Part shown: positions 1 through 7,821 of the stretch, piece after piece
Numbering within the stretch: position 1 is the first letter of the stretch
Layout of the letters: every line of letters starts with the position of its first letter
Assembly: GCA_937925645.1 (NCBI GenBank)
Contig: CALAMB010000015.1
Span: 1-35,328, forward strand
Direction of reading: 5' to 3'
DNA length: 35,328 bases
Source of the DNA: an uncultured Acidobacteriota bacterium
GTDB lineage: Bacteria; Acidobacteriota; JAAYUB01
Notes under the pieces: generated by a model
Told to the model about the DNA's origin: nothing
Database searches by the model: none
Seen by the model: only the letters and a program-made list of their open reading frames with translations
Position numbers and translations under genes: made by a program

Positions 1-50
1 GCGACGGCGGCCAGCAGCAGGACGGCCAGCGTGGCAGCGGCAAGTTTCAT
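1..50 (-). CDS. N-terminus of an exported protein (partial)
   Basis: Only the first 16 codons lie in the window. They read as a Sec signal peptide: Met-Lys followed by an Ala/Leu/Val-rich core (MKLAAATLAVLLLAAV). The ATG at 50 has a consensus ribosome binding site, CAGGAGG, five bases upstream, so the start is secure. The mature protein lies beyond the left edge, so no function can be given. It diverges from the DUF362 gene at 238. Confidence 0.7.
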   Translation of the reverse strand, partial: MKLAAATLAVLLLAAV

Positions 51-90
51 GATCGCCTCCTGAAGTGCGGATGTGGCATGCTCACGCGGT

Positions 91-96
91 ATTGTA
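91..96 (-). promoter_or_regulatory. Possible -10 element for the leftward exported protein
   Basis: The minus strand reads TACAAT about 40 bases upstream of the ATG at 50, giving a leader of about 34 bases. I could not find a convincing -35 hexamer at 16-18 bases, so the call is weak. Confidence 0.3.
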
Positions 97-165
97 CCTT
101 AAATCCAAGGCGATGGGTTGAAACCGACTGACGTCGAAGTGCGTCTCAACACTGTCCCGCCAGGA

Positions 166-195
166 TTGCGGACGGGGAAGCATAAAGGATACAAT
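166..195 (+). promoter_or_regulatory. Sigma-70-like promoter for the DUF362 gene
   Basis: TTGCGG at 166-171 and TACAAT at 190-195 are separated by 18 bases. Transcription would begin near 202, upstream of the ribosome binding site at 225-231. This placement supports translation starting at 238 rather than at the in-frame TTG at 118, which would lie upstream of the promoter. Confidence 0.45.
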
Positions 196-237
196 GGACG
201 AAGCCGCCCGCGGGACACACTGCCGAGGAGGTGCCGG

Positions 238-1242
238 ATGCGCCAGACGAGAGACGGGCTCAACCGTCGGGATTTTATGAAGGGTTCCGTGGCGGGGCTG
301 GTGGGCTGGCCGCTGCTCGGCTCCATGATGGGAACGGTCCGGGCCGACGCCCCCCGCGCAGCCCGGATCGCCCTCTGCAAGACCACCGACCGCCGGGCGG
401 GCGTGGAGCAGGTCATGAAGCTGTTGGACTTCGAGCCGCCGCGCGGCCGGCGGGTGCTCGTCAAGCCCAACTTCAACACCGCCGACCCGGCGCCCGGCTC
501 CACTCACAATGACACTCTGCTCGCCATCGTGCGGGAGCTGCGTCGCCGCGACGCCGGTGCCATCGCTGTGGGCGACCGGTGCGGCCCGGCCAAGATGCCC
601 GAGGTGCTCGCTCAGAAGGGCATCCTGGAAATGGCCAAAGAGGAGCGGTTCGAGGTGATCGACTTCGGAGCGCTCCCCGAATCCGACTGGCTGCCGTTCA
701 CCGCGCCGGGCCTCCACTGGGAGAGCGGCTTCACCATCCCGCGGCCGGTCCGGGAGGCCGAATACATCGTGACCACGCCCTGCCTCAAGACCCACCAGTA
801 CGGCGGCGTGTTCACCATGTCGCTGAAACTGAGCGTGGGAGTCACCCCCCGCGGCCTGATGCGTCAGCTCCACGGCAACACCGAGCACATGCGCCGGATG
901 ATCGCCGAGATCAACCTGGCCTACACGCCGAAGCTCGTCGTGCTGGACGGCGTGGAGTGCTTCGTCGACGGCGGGCCCATGCAGGGGAAGCAGGCGACGG
1001 CCGGCGTGATTCTGGCCGGCACCGACCGGGTGGCCGTCGACGCCGCGGGACTGGCGGTGCTCCGCGAGGTGGGCGCCAACGATGTGATCATGGGGACGCC
1101 CGTTTTCCAACAGGAGCAGATCGCCCGGGCCGTGGAACTGGGCCTGGGCGTGGGCCGGCCCGAAGCCATCGAGTTCGTCACCGGCGACGCCGAGAGCCGG
1201 CGGTATGCCGACAAGCTGCGAGCGATCCTGACGGCGAGCTGA
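238..1242 (+). CDS. Tat-exported DUF362 domain protein
   Basis: Predicted 334-residue protein. The N-terminus carries a twin-arginine signal (NRRDFMKG, Arg10-Arg11, then a hydrophobic stretch ending near ADA at about residue 37), so the protein is expected to be exported folded. The mature part matches DUF362 in outline: a VLVKPNFN segment near residue 80, a central GDR segment and a KTHQYGG segment. DUF362 proteins are often found with iron-sulfur domains or redox enzymes, but no ferredoxin-type cysteine cluster is visible and the activity is unknown. The start at 238 is chosen because GAGGAGG lies six bases upstream and a promoter sits at 166-195. The frame stays open upstream to 118, but that part lacks a ribosome binding site. 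The gene stands alone before the STAS gene, 70 bases downstream. Confidence 0.8.
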   Translation: MRQTRDGLNRRDFMKGSVAGLVGWPLLGSMMGTVRADAPRAARIALCKTTDRRAGVEQVMKLLDFEPPRGRRVLVKPNFNTADPAPGSTHNDTLLAIVRELRRRDAGAIAVGDRCGPAKMPEVLAQKGILEMAKEERFEVIDFGALPESDWLPFTAPGLHWESGFTIPRPVREAEYIVTTPCLKTHQYGGVFTMSLKLSVGVTPRGLMRQLHGNTEHMRRMIAEINLAYTPKLVVLDGVECFVDGGPMQGKQATAGVILAGTDRVAVDAAGLAVLREVGANDVIMGTPVFQQEQIARAVELGLGVGRPEAIEFVTGDAESRRYADKLRAILTAS

Positions 1243-1312
1243 TCCCGATTCAATTTGCCTTCCGGCGATAAAATCCCTATGATCGGAACATCCCGGTTTC
1301 CCGAGGTGGGCC

Positions 1313-1639
1313 ATGCAGGTGGAAGTCTCCAGCATCGGCGGCAAGTGGACGATCCTCGCGCCGCAGGGCCGCGTGGACGCCCATACCGTCGACGATTTCG
1401 AGACCGCCGTCCGGAAGGAACTGGCGGCGGGCGCGCGGTGGCTGGCCATGGACCTGGCCAGCGTCCCCTACATGAACAGCGCCGGCCTGCGCGTCCTGCT
1501 CATCGCGCTCAAGGCCGTCCGGCCGCTCGACGGCGGCGTGGTGCTGGTGCGGCCGCAGCCGCAGGTTCAGGAGATCCTCGAGATCTCCGGATTCATGAAC
1601 ATCTTCTCGGTCGTCGCCGACACCGACGGATTAAGTTGA
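1313..1639 (+). CDS. STAS-domain anti-sigma factor antagonist
   Basis: A 108-residue single-domain STAS protein of the SpoIIAA/RsbV type. The alternating strand-helix pattern and the segment MNSAGLRVLL (about residues 53-62) match the phosphorylation loop; the Ser there is the expected site for a partner kinase. In such systems the unphosphorylated antagonist binds the kinase/anti-sigma protein and frees a sigma factor or other target, and a PP2C phosphatase resets it. The next gene, starting two bases after this stop codon, encodes both phosphatase and kinase-like domains, so the two form one partner-switching operon. A GAGGTGGG ribosome binding site precedes the ATG. The target of the switch is not in this window. 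Confidence 0.88.
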   Translation: MQVEVSSIGGKWTILAPQGRVDAHTVDDFETAVRKELAAGARWLAMDLASVPYMNSAGLRVLLIALKAVRPLDGGVVLVRPQPQVQEILEISGFMNIFSVVADTDGLS

Positions 1640-1640
1640 C

Positions 1641-4040
1641 ATGAGCATCAAGGCCCGCCTGCTGCTGGTTCTGATCCCCGCCATCCTGATCCTGTTCGGC
1701 GCGTTGCTGCTGCTGAGCTTCCGCCAGAGCGAGCACACCGTCCTGACCCAGATCAACCGGGAATCGTACGAGCTGGCCCGCGCCCACGCGCGGGAGTTCG
1801 ACATCCTCTTCGAATCGTCCCGGCAGGTGGCCGAAGGGATCGCCACGTCGGTGGGCAGCATGGAGACGCTGACCCCCGAAAGCGTCGACCTGCTGCTCCA
1901 GGGCACGTTTTCGCGAAACCCGGGCATCTACGGCAGCACGATCTCCTTCGTGCCCGACAAGACGCCGCTGGGGCGCTACGCCCCCTACTACTGCCGCGCC
2001 GCCGGCGGCGATCTGAAATTCCAGTCGCTGGCCGACCCCGCCTACGACTACACCCGGTGGGACTGGTTCCGGCAGCCGCTGGCCGACGGGCGGGGGCACT
2101 GGACCGAGCCGTACCTGGACACCGGCGGCGGCGACATCCTGATGACCACCTACGCCTACCCTGTCTGGCACAAGGGCGAGCTGGTGGGCGTGGCCACCGT
2201 GGACATCGCGTTAACCGAGCTGGTGGACCGCCTGGAACGGTTCGCCGGCCGCCGGGGCGGCCAGGCCTTCATGGTGACGGAGGCGGGCCGGCTCATCGGC
2301 CGGAGCCGCCAGGTCTCCGGCCAGCTGATGTCCAACGAGAGTTTCTGGGACATCGCCGAGCGGTCGTCGGACCCCCACCTCAAGGAGCTGGCCCTGCTGC
2401 TGCGGGATCCGGAGCCCAACTTCGTCGACATGACCGATCCGTACACCCGCCGGCCGTCATTGGTGATCGACGCCCGGATCGAATCGATCGGCTGGACCCT
2501 GGCCATCATCGCGCCGCGCGACGTCGTGCTGCAGCCCCTGATCCAGTTGCGAAACACCGTGATCCCCATCGCCGTCATCATCGTGGGGTTGATCGTGGTG
2601 CTGCTGCTGGCGGTGTCCGATTCCGTCACCAAGCCGCTGGCCCGGTTCCTCGGTCAGACCGACAACTATTCCAGAGGCGATTTCGCCGAGCGCCTGGCCG
2701 AGGACAAGGGGCCCCGGGAGATCCGCCGCCTGGCGGGCTCCTTCAACCGGCTCGGTCAGGCCATCCTGGATCAGATCGAGAACGTCAAGACCAGCACGGC
2801 GCAGAAGGAGCGGTACCGCCAGGAGCTGATGATCGCCGCCGACATCCAGCGCAGCATCCTGCCCCGGCAGTTCCCGCCGTTCCCGGAGCTCCAGGACCGC
2901 CTCGACGTGTACGGCTACTACCGGCCGGCCCGGGAGGTGGGCGGCGACTACTTCGATTTCCTCCGGCTGCCCGGCGGCGCGGTGGGCTTCGTCGTGGCCG
3001 ACGTATCCGGCAAGGGCGCCCCGGCGGCCTTCTTCATGGCCATGGCCCGGCTGCTGGTGCGCGCCATGGCCGGGCGCGGCTACTCGCCGGCGGAGATCGC
3101 GCGGCGGGCCAACCACCTGCTGTTCGAGGATAACGAGGCGGGCCTGTTCGTGACCCTGCTCTACGCCGAGTACCATCCGGCCACCGGTCGGACGCGGCTC
3201 GTCAGCGCCGGGCACAACCCGCCGGTGCTCCGCCGCGCCGACGGCCGGACGGAGGAGATCCGGCCGAATCCCGGCATCCCGCTGGGCGTGATGCCGGGCG
3301 CGCACTACGAAGTCATGGAGCTGACGCTGGCGCCGGGCGACACCCTGGTCATGTACACCGACGGCGTGACCGACATCCAGGACGCGCAGGAGGAGGACTT
3401 CGGCATGACCCGGCTCTGCGACGCGGCCGGCGCCGCGCCGGCGGGCGATGCCCAGGCGATGGCGGACGCCATCGTGGCGGCGGTGTCGGCGTTCGCCGGC
3501 GAGCAGCCCCAGCCCGACGACATCACCCTGGTGACCCTGATCCGGCGCGGCGGAGAGGCCGCGGCCGCCGGTCCGGAGGGCCGACCCGAGGAGGTGATCC
3601 AGATGGTGCTGCCCGCCCGCACCGGCGTGCTGGCCCGGGTGGCGATGATGGTCGAGTCGGCGGCCCGGGAGGCGGGCTTCATCCGCAGCGAGGCGGAGCG
3701 GATCGTCCTGGCGGTGGACGAAGTGGTTTCCAACGTGATCGAGCACGCCTACGGGCCGGGCACGGCGGAGACCTTCGAGCTGCGCCTTGGCACCAGCGAC
3801 GACGCGCTGCGGGTCACCGTCACCGACTACGGGCAGCCGTTCGATTTTGATGCGGCCAGCCGCAGGTACGACGGCCACGCCACGCCGGACCAGCCGGTGG
3901 GGGGCATCGGCCTGTTCCTCGTCCGCGAGGTCATGGACGAGGTCCGCTACGAGCCCGACACCGTGGACGGCAACCGCGTCACCCTGGTCAAGTTCCGAAA
4001 GATCGATGATGCTCCGGCCAAAGACGAGGTTCAAGACTGA
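1641..4040 (+). CDS. Membrane sensor with SpoIIE phosphatase and RsbW-like kinase domains
   Basis: Predicted 799-residue signalling protein. Order: transmembrane helix at about 6-26; a periplasmic dCache-like sensor at about 30-300; a second helix at about 306-325; HAMP linker at about 326-380; coiled-coil; PP2C/SpoIIE phosphatase at about 410-635 with metal-binding motifs GGDYFD (434-439), DVSGKG (454-459), YTDGVTD (572-578) and PDDITL (625-630); and a C-terminal HATPase domain with the N-box DEVVSNVIEHAY (693-704), DYGQPF (729-734) and GGIGLFLV (754-761). The phosphatase would dephosphorylate the STAS protein encoded just upstream, and the kinase domain would phosphorylate it, so opposing activities sit in one sensor polypeptide. 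The ATG follows the STAS stop after a single base, so translation is probably coupled. The ligand is unknown. Confidence 0.9.
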   Translation: MSIKARLLLVLIPAILILFGALLLLSFRQSEHTVLTQINRESYELARAHAREFDILFESSRQVAEGIATSVGSMETLTPESVDLLLQGTFSRNPGIYGSTISFVPDKTPLGRYAPYYCRAAGGDLKFQSLADPAYDYTRWDWFRQPLADGRGHWTEPYLDTGGGDILMTTYAYPVWHKGELVGVATVDIALTELVDRLERFAGRRGGQAFMVTEAGRLIGRSRQVSGQLMSNESFWDIAERSSDPHLKELALLLRDPEPNFVDMTDPYTRRPSLVIDARIESIGWTLAIIAPRDVVLQPLIQLRNTVIPIAVIIVGLIVVLLLAVSDSVTKPLARFLGQTDNYSRGDFAERLAEDKGPREIRRLAGSFNRLGQAILDQIENVKTSTAQKERYRQELMIAADIQRSILPRQFPPFPELQDRLDVYGYYRPAREVGGDYFDFLRLPGGAVGFVVADVSGKGAPAAFFMAMARLLVRAMAGRGYSPAEIARRANHLLFEDNEAGLFVTLLYAEYHPATGRTRLVSAGHNPPVLRRADGRTEEIRPNPGIPLGVMPGAHYEVMELTLAPGDTLVMYTDGVTDIQDAQEEDFGMTRLCDAAGAAPAGDAQAMADAIVAAVSAFAGEQPQPDDITLVTLIRRGGEAAAAGPEGRPEEVIQMVLPARTGVLARVAMMVESAAREAGFIRSEAERIVLAVDEVVSNVIEHAYGPGTAETFELRLGTSDDALRVTVTDYGQPFDFDAASRRYDGHATPDQPVGGIGLFLVREVMDEVRYEPDTVDGNRVTLVKFRKIDDAPAKDEVQD

Positions 4041-4245
4041 CGGCTCGATGCGGGATCAGTCGCCACGAACGCGCATGAGACCCCAGGGATTCATCGGGCC
4101 TTGATCCTCTTTCATTGATCATTTTTCATCTGTCATTTTTCATGGAGTGGTCATTGATCATTGTTCAATTGTTATTGGCTATCTGGGATCCTGTGCCGGC
4201 TTGTCGCGATTGTCCCGTTTCGGCCCCGCCCTCCGGTTCCGACTG

Positions 4246-4308
4246 CCGATATCCGACGTCCGATATCCCATGTCCGAAATCCGATATCCGAAGTCCGATG
4301 TCCGAAGT
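4246..4308. repeat. Heptanucleotide tandem array (CCGANNT)x9
   Basis: Nine consecutive seven-base units: CCGATAT, CCGACGT, CCGATAT, CCCATGT, CCGAAAT, CCGATAT, CCGAAGT, CCGATGT, CCGAAGT. Positions 5 and 6 vary while CCGA and the final T are almost constant. There is no spacer, so this is not CRISPR-like. Confidence 0.9.
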
Positions 4309-4351
4309 TCGCATGGCGGAGACGAGCCTCTAACCTCGAGCCTCTAGCCCC

Positions 4352-4512
4352 GATTACGATCACGATTACGATTACGATTACGAATTACGATTACGATTAC
4401 GATTACGAATTACGATTACGAGCACGGCTTCCGGACACGAGCCTCTAGCCTCGAGCCTCTAGTCTCGATTACGACCACGATTACGAGTACGATTACGAAT
4501 TACGAGTACGAG
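4352..4512. repeat. GATTAC hexamer arrays in a higher-order repeat
   Basis: Runs of (GATTAC) broken by GAATTAC occur at about 4353-4420 and again at about 4465-4512. Each is followed by an ACGAGCACG-CTTC segment and an ACACGAGCCTCTAG block. The second copy has more substitutions (GACCAC, GAGTAC). This indicates duplication of a unit of about 110 bases that itself contains hexamer repeats. Confidence 0.8.
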
Positions 4513-4534
4513 CACGACTTCAGGACACGAGCCT

Positions 4535-7500
4535 CTAGTCTCGAGCCTCGAGCCTCGTGTCCCGGTGCCACAGTCGGTACAGCGCCGGCAGCACGAGCAG
4601 AGTGAGCGCGGTGGACGACAGGATGCCGCCGATAACCACTGTGGCCAGCGGGCGCTGGACCTCGGCGCCGGTGCCCGTGGCCACGGCCATGGGCACGAAT
4701 CCCAGCGCGGCCACCAGGGCGGTCATGAGCACCGGCCGGAAGCGGGTGAGAGCTCCCTCGCGGATCGCGGCGGCCAGGTTGCGCCCGTCGCGGCGCAGCT
4801 GGTTGATGTGGGTGACCAGCACCAGGCCGTTGAGCACGGCCACGCCCGACAGCGCGATGAAGCCCACCGCCGCCGAGATGGAGAAGGGAATCCCTCGAAG
4901 CCAAAGGGCCAGCACGCCGCCCGACAGCGCCAGCGGCACGCCGGTGAACACCATGGCGGCGTCCCGGCCGGAGCCGAAGGTGGCGAACAGCATCAGGAAG
5001 ATCAGCAGGAAGCACGCCGGCACCACCACCAGCAGTCGGTCCCGGGCCGCCAGCAGGTTCTGGTACTGGCCGCCCCATTCGATCCATGTGCCTGGCGCCG
5101 GGCGGACTTCCCGGCCCACCCGCTCCCGGACCTCGGCCACGAACGAGCCGAGGTCCCGGCCGCGGACGTTGGCCTGGACCGTCACCCGGCGCTTGCCGTT
5201 CTCCCGGTTCACCTGGCCGGGACCGAAGGCGACCTCGATCCGGGCCACGGTTTCCAGCGGCACGGTTCCCCTCAGGCCGGCCGCCGACGCGGCGCCGCCG
5301 CCGGAGTCCGCGGCCGCCGGCAGCGGCACCGGCAGGCGGCGGATGGCCGCCACGTCGGCGCGCAGCGCGTCGGGCAGCCGGACCACGATGGGGAACCGGC
5401 GATCCCCCTGGTACACTTCGCCCGCCTCTCGGCCGCCGATGGCGGTGACCACCAGGTCCTGGATGTCAGCCACGTTGAGCCCGTACCGGGCTGCGGTCGC
5501 CCGGTCCACGGCGATGTTCAGGGTGGGGGAACCCTCGTGCTGCGACATCCGCGCGTCGGCGGCGCCGGGCACGGTCTGGACGACCTGCAGGATCCGCCGG
5601 GCGATCTCCTCCAGCGTCACAAAGTCGTCCCCGAACACCTTCACCGCCAGGTCGCCGCGCACGCCGGCCACCAGCTCGTTCATGCGAAGCTCGATGGGCT
5701 GGCTGAATTCGTACAGGTTGCCCGGCACGGGCTCCACCGCCGCCTGAATCTTTGCGATCAGACCGGCTTTCGGGAGGCCGGGGTCCGGCCAGGCGGGCCG
5801 GGGCTTGAGGATGATGTAGCCGTCGGAGAAGTTGGGCGGCATGGGATCGAAGGCGACCTCGGCCGTGCCTGTCTTCGAATACATCAGCTCCACTTCGGGC
5901 AGACGGGCCACCGCTGCCTCGACCTGGGCCTGCAGAGCCAGCGACTGGTCGATGGCGATGCTGGGGACCCGGATCGACTGGAGGCTCAGGTTTCCCTCGT
6001 CGAGCTGGGGCACGAATTCCTGGCCCATGGACAGGAAGAGCAGCACGGCGCCGGCGAACACGGCCACCGCGGCGCCCACCACCGCCCAGCGGACGCGCAC
6101 CGCCAGGTCGAGCAGCGGGGCGTAGGCCCTTTTCAGCAGGGCGATCAGGTGGTTTTCGGTCTCCTGGACCGGGCCGCGGACGGCCAGCGCCACCAGCGCG
6201 GGCACGGCGGTGAGCGACAGGACAAACGCCGCGGTGAGCGCGAATATCACCGTCAGGGCCATGGGGTGGAACATTTTCCCTTCGATGCCGGTGAGGGCCA
6301 GGATGGGGACGTACACCAGGATGATGATCGCCTCGCCGAAGGCGGTGGCGGCGCGCACCTCGCGGCAGGCGGCGCCCGTCACCGCCAGCCGCTCGGACGC
6401 GGTCAGCGCCCGGCCCAGCTCGCGCTGCCGCTCGCCGAGGCGGCGCAGGCAGTTTTCCACGATGATGACGGCGCCGTCCACGATGAGGCCGAAGTCGATG
6501 GCGCCGAGGCTCATGAGATTGGCGCTGAGCCCGGCGCGATCCATGCCGATGGCGGTCAGCAGCATCGAGACGGGGATGGCTGTCGCGGTGATGAGGGCCG
6601 CCCGCAGGTTGCCCAGGAGCAGCAGCAGCACCGCGATCACCAGCACCGCGCCGAGGAAGAGGTTCTCCTGGACGGTGGCGATGGTCTTGTCCACAAGCTC
6701 GGTGCGCACAAGCACCGGCCGCAGGCGGATGCCCGGCGGGAGGCTGGCGCGGATCTCGTCCACGCGAGCGGTTACCGCCTCGGTGACCGAGCGGGGGTTG
6801 GCCCCGAGGAGCATGAGCACCGTGCCCACCACCACCTCGCGGCCGTTCTCGCTGGCCGCGCCGAGGCGCAGCTCGCGGCCCGCGCCGATGGTGGCCACCT
6901 GGGACAGGCGCACCGGCGTCCCCCCGCGGGCGGTGACGACAATGTGGCCGATCTCGTCCGGGCCGGTGACCCGGCCCTCGGAGCGCACGACGTACGCCTC
7001 GCCCGCCTGGTCGATGGTGCCGGCGCCCACGCTGGCGTTGTTCCGCTCGAGGGCGGCCAGGATCTCCGGCAGGGTGACGCCGTAGGCGACGAGACGCGCC
7101 GGGTCCGGCTGCACCAGGAACTGCCGCTCGAAACCGCCGATCGTGTCCACGCCCGCCACGCCGGCGACAGTGCGCAACTGGGGGCTCACCACCCACTCCT
7201 GCACGGTGCGCAGGTAAGCGAGTCGCTCCGGCTCCTCCGCCAACCGCTCGCCCTCGGGGGTCCGGTAGCTGCCGTCGGGCTGCCAACCCGGCGCATCCGA
7301 CCTGCCGCCGGCGCCCGGCTCGGCGGGGCGATCATACTCGATGATGTACACGTAGATCTCCCCGAGGCCGGTGGTGACGGGGCCGAGGCGTGGCTCAGCG
7401 TCGGCGGGGATCCGGTGGCGGGCTTCCGCCAGCCGCTCCAGCACCTGCTGGCGGGCGAAGTAGATGTCGGTGTCGTCGCCGAAGACCGCCTCGACCTGGC

Positions 7501-7771
7501 AGAAGCCGTTGCGCGAGAGCGACCGGGTGGACTGCAGTCCCGGTATGCCCGCCAGGGCGGTCTCCAGGGGGAAGGCGACCTGCTGTTCGATTTCGGTGGG
7601 CCCGAGCGGCGGGTAGACCGTCGTGACCTGCACGATCCGGCTGCTGACGTCAGGCACCGCGTCGATGGGCAGGCGCAGCAAGGCGAAGGCGCCGTAGGCC
7701 GCCGCCAGGGCGGTGAGTGTCAGCACCAGCCAGCGGTGGCGGATGCTGAAGTCGATGATCCGGTTCAACAT
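4535..7771 (-). CDS. czcA: Heavy-metal efflux RND transporter, CzcA type
   Basis: Predicted 1078-residue inner-membrane proton/metal antiporter, the usual size for heavy-metal RND pumps. The N-terminus (first transmembrane helix, then DAVPDVSS and PPLGPTEIEQQV) is typical. Helix 4 carries DFGLIVDGAVIIVEN (Asp426, Asp432, Glu439), the pattern of the CzcA branch exporting divalent cations such as Zn, Co or Cd, rather than the Cu/Ag branch; the metal assignment is inference from that motif. The ATG at 7771 has AAGGAG eight bases upstream. It is last in the order czcC-czcB-czcA and would form the tripartite pump with them. The final residues (RDTRLEARD) are encoded by the intergenic repeat, so the extreme C-terminus looks acquired or replaced. 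Confidence 0.92.
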   Translation of the reverse strand: MLNRIIDFSIRHRWLVLTLTALAAAYGAFALLRLPIDAVPDVSSRIVQVTTVYPPLGPTEIEQQVAFPLETALAGIPGLQSTRSLSRNGFCQVEAVFGDDTDIYFARQQVLERLAEARHRIPADAEPRLGPVTTGLGEIYVYIIEYDRPAEPGAGGRSDAPGWQPDGSYRTPEGERLAEEPERLAYLRTVQEWVVSPQLRTVAGVAGVDTIGGFERQFLVQPDPARLVAYGVTLPEILAALERNNASVGAGTIDQAGEAYVVRSEGRVTGPDEIGHIVVTARGGTPVRLSQVATIGAGRELRLGAASENGREVVVGTVLMLLGANPRSVTEAVTARVDEIRASLPPGIRLRPVLVRTELVDKTIATVQENLFLGAVLVIAVLLLLLGNLRAALITATAIPVSMLLTAIGMDRAGLSANLMSLGAIDFGLIVDGAVIIVENCLRRLGERQRELGRALTASERLAVTGAACREVRAATAFGEAIIILVYVPILALTGIEGKMFHPMALTVIFALTAAFVLSLTAVPALVALAVRGPVQETENHLIALLKRAYAPLLDLAVRVRWAVVGAAVAVFAGAVLLFLSMGQEFVPQLDEGNLSLQSIRVPSIAIDQSLALQAQVEAAVARLPEVELMYSKTGTAEVAFDPMPPNFSDGYIILKPRPAWPDPGLPKAGLIAKIQAAVEPVPGNLYEFSQPIELRMNELVAGVRGDLAVKVFGDDFVTLEEIARRILQVVQTVPGAADARMSQHEGSPTLNIAVDRATAARYGLNVADIQDLVVTAIGGREAGEVYQGDRRFPIVVRLPDALRADVAAIRRLPVPLPAAADSGGGAASAAGLRGTVPLETVARIEVAFGPGQVNRENGKRRVTVQANVRGRDLGSFVAEVRERVGREVRPAPGTWIEWGGQYQNLLAARDRLLVVVPACFLLIFLMLFATFGSGRDAAMVFTGVPLALSGGVLALWLRGIPFSISAAVGFIALSGVAVLNGLVLVTHINQLRRDGRNLAAAIREGALTRFRPVLMTALVAALGFVPMAVATGTGAEVQRPLATVVIGGILSSTALTLLVLPALYRLWHRDTRLEARD

Positions 7772-7821
7772 GGTTGCGCTCCTTGAGGCGGACGGCCGGG
7801 CCGCCGCCGGTTCTGCCGGCG

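Larger units (their letters stand above)
4041..4534. repeat. Gene-free island of several short tandem repeats
   Basis: No gene is supported here. From left to right it holds: (1) an AT-rich part at about 4100-4180 with CATTTTTCAT twice and ATTGATCATT twice; (2) nine heptanucleotide units CCGANNT at 4246-4308; (3) GAGCCTCTAG/CCTCGAG blocks alternating with arrays of GATTAC at about 4320-4537, organised as a larger unit of about 110 bases present twice with divergence. Base composition is well below that of the flanking genes. The region separates the rightward signalling gene from the leftward czc operon (tail to tail), and the last repeat block continues into the 3' end of czcA. Confidence 0.85.

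Noticed and set aside
118..237. N-terminal extension of the DUF362 gene from a TTG codon
   Set aside because: It has no ribosome binding site, lies across the promoter at 166-195, and would bury the twin-arginine signal at 238.
4246..4308. CRISPR-like regular repeats
   Set aside because: Units are seven bases long with no spacers and no cas gene nearby, so it is a simple tandem array.
4161..4448. Open frame giving alternating Ile-Thr and Asp-Tyr residues
   Set aside because: It is only the translation of the GATTAC repeat array, with no ribosome binding site and no domain; not a gene.
4565..7786. 1073-codon open frame antisense to czcA
   Set aside because: The translation is low-complexity Gln/His/Arg/Gly sequence; it mirrors the czcA codons and has no start signals.
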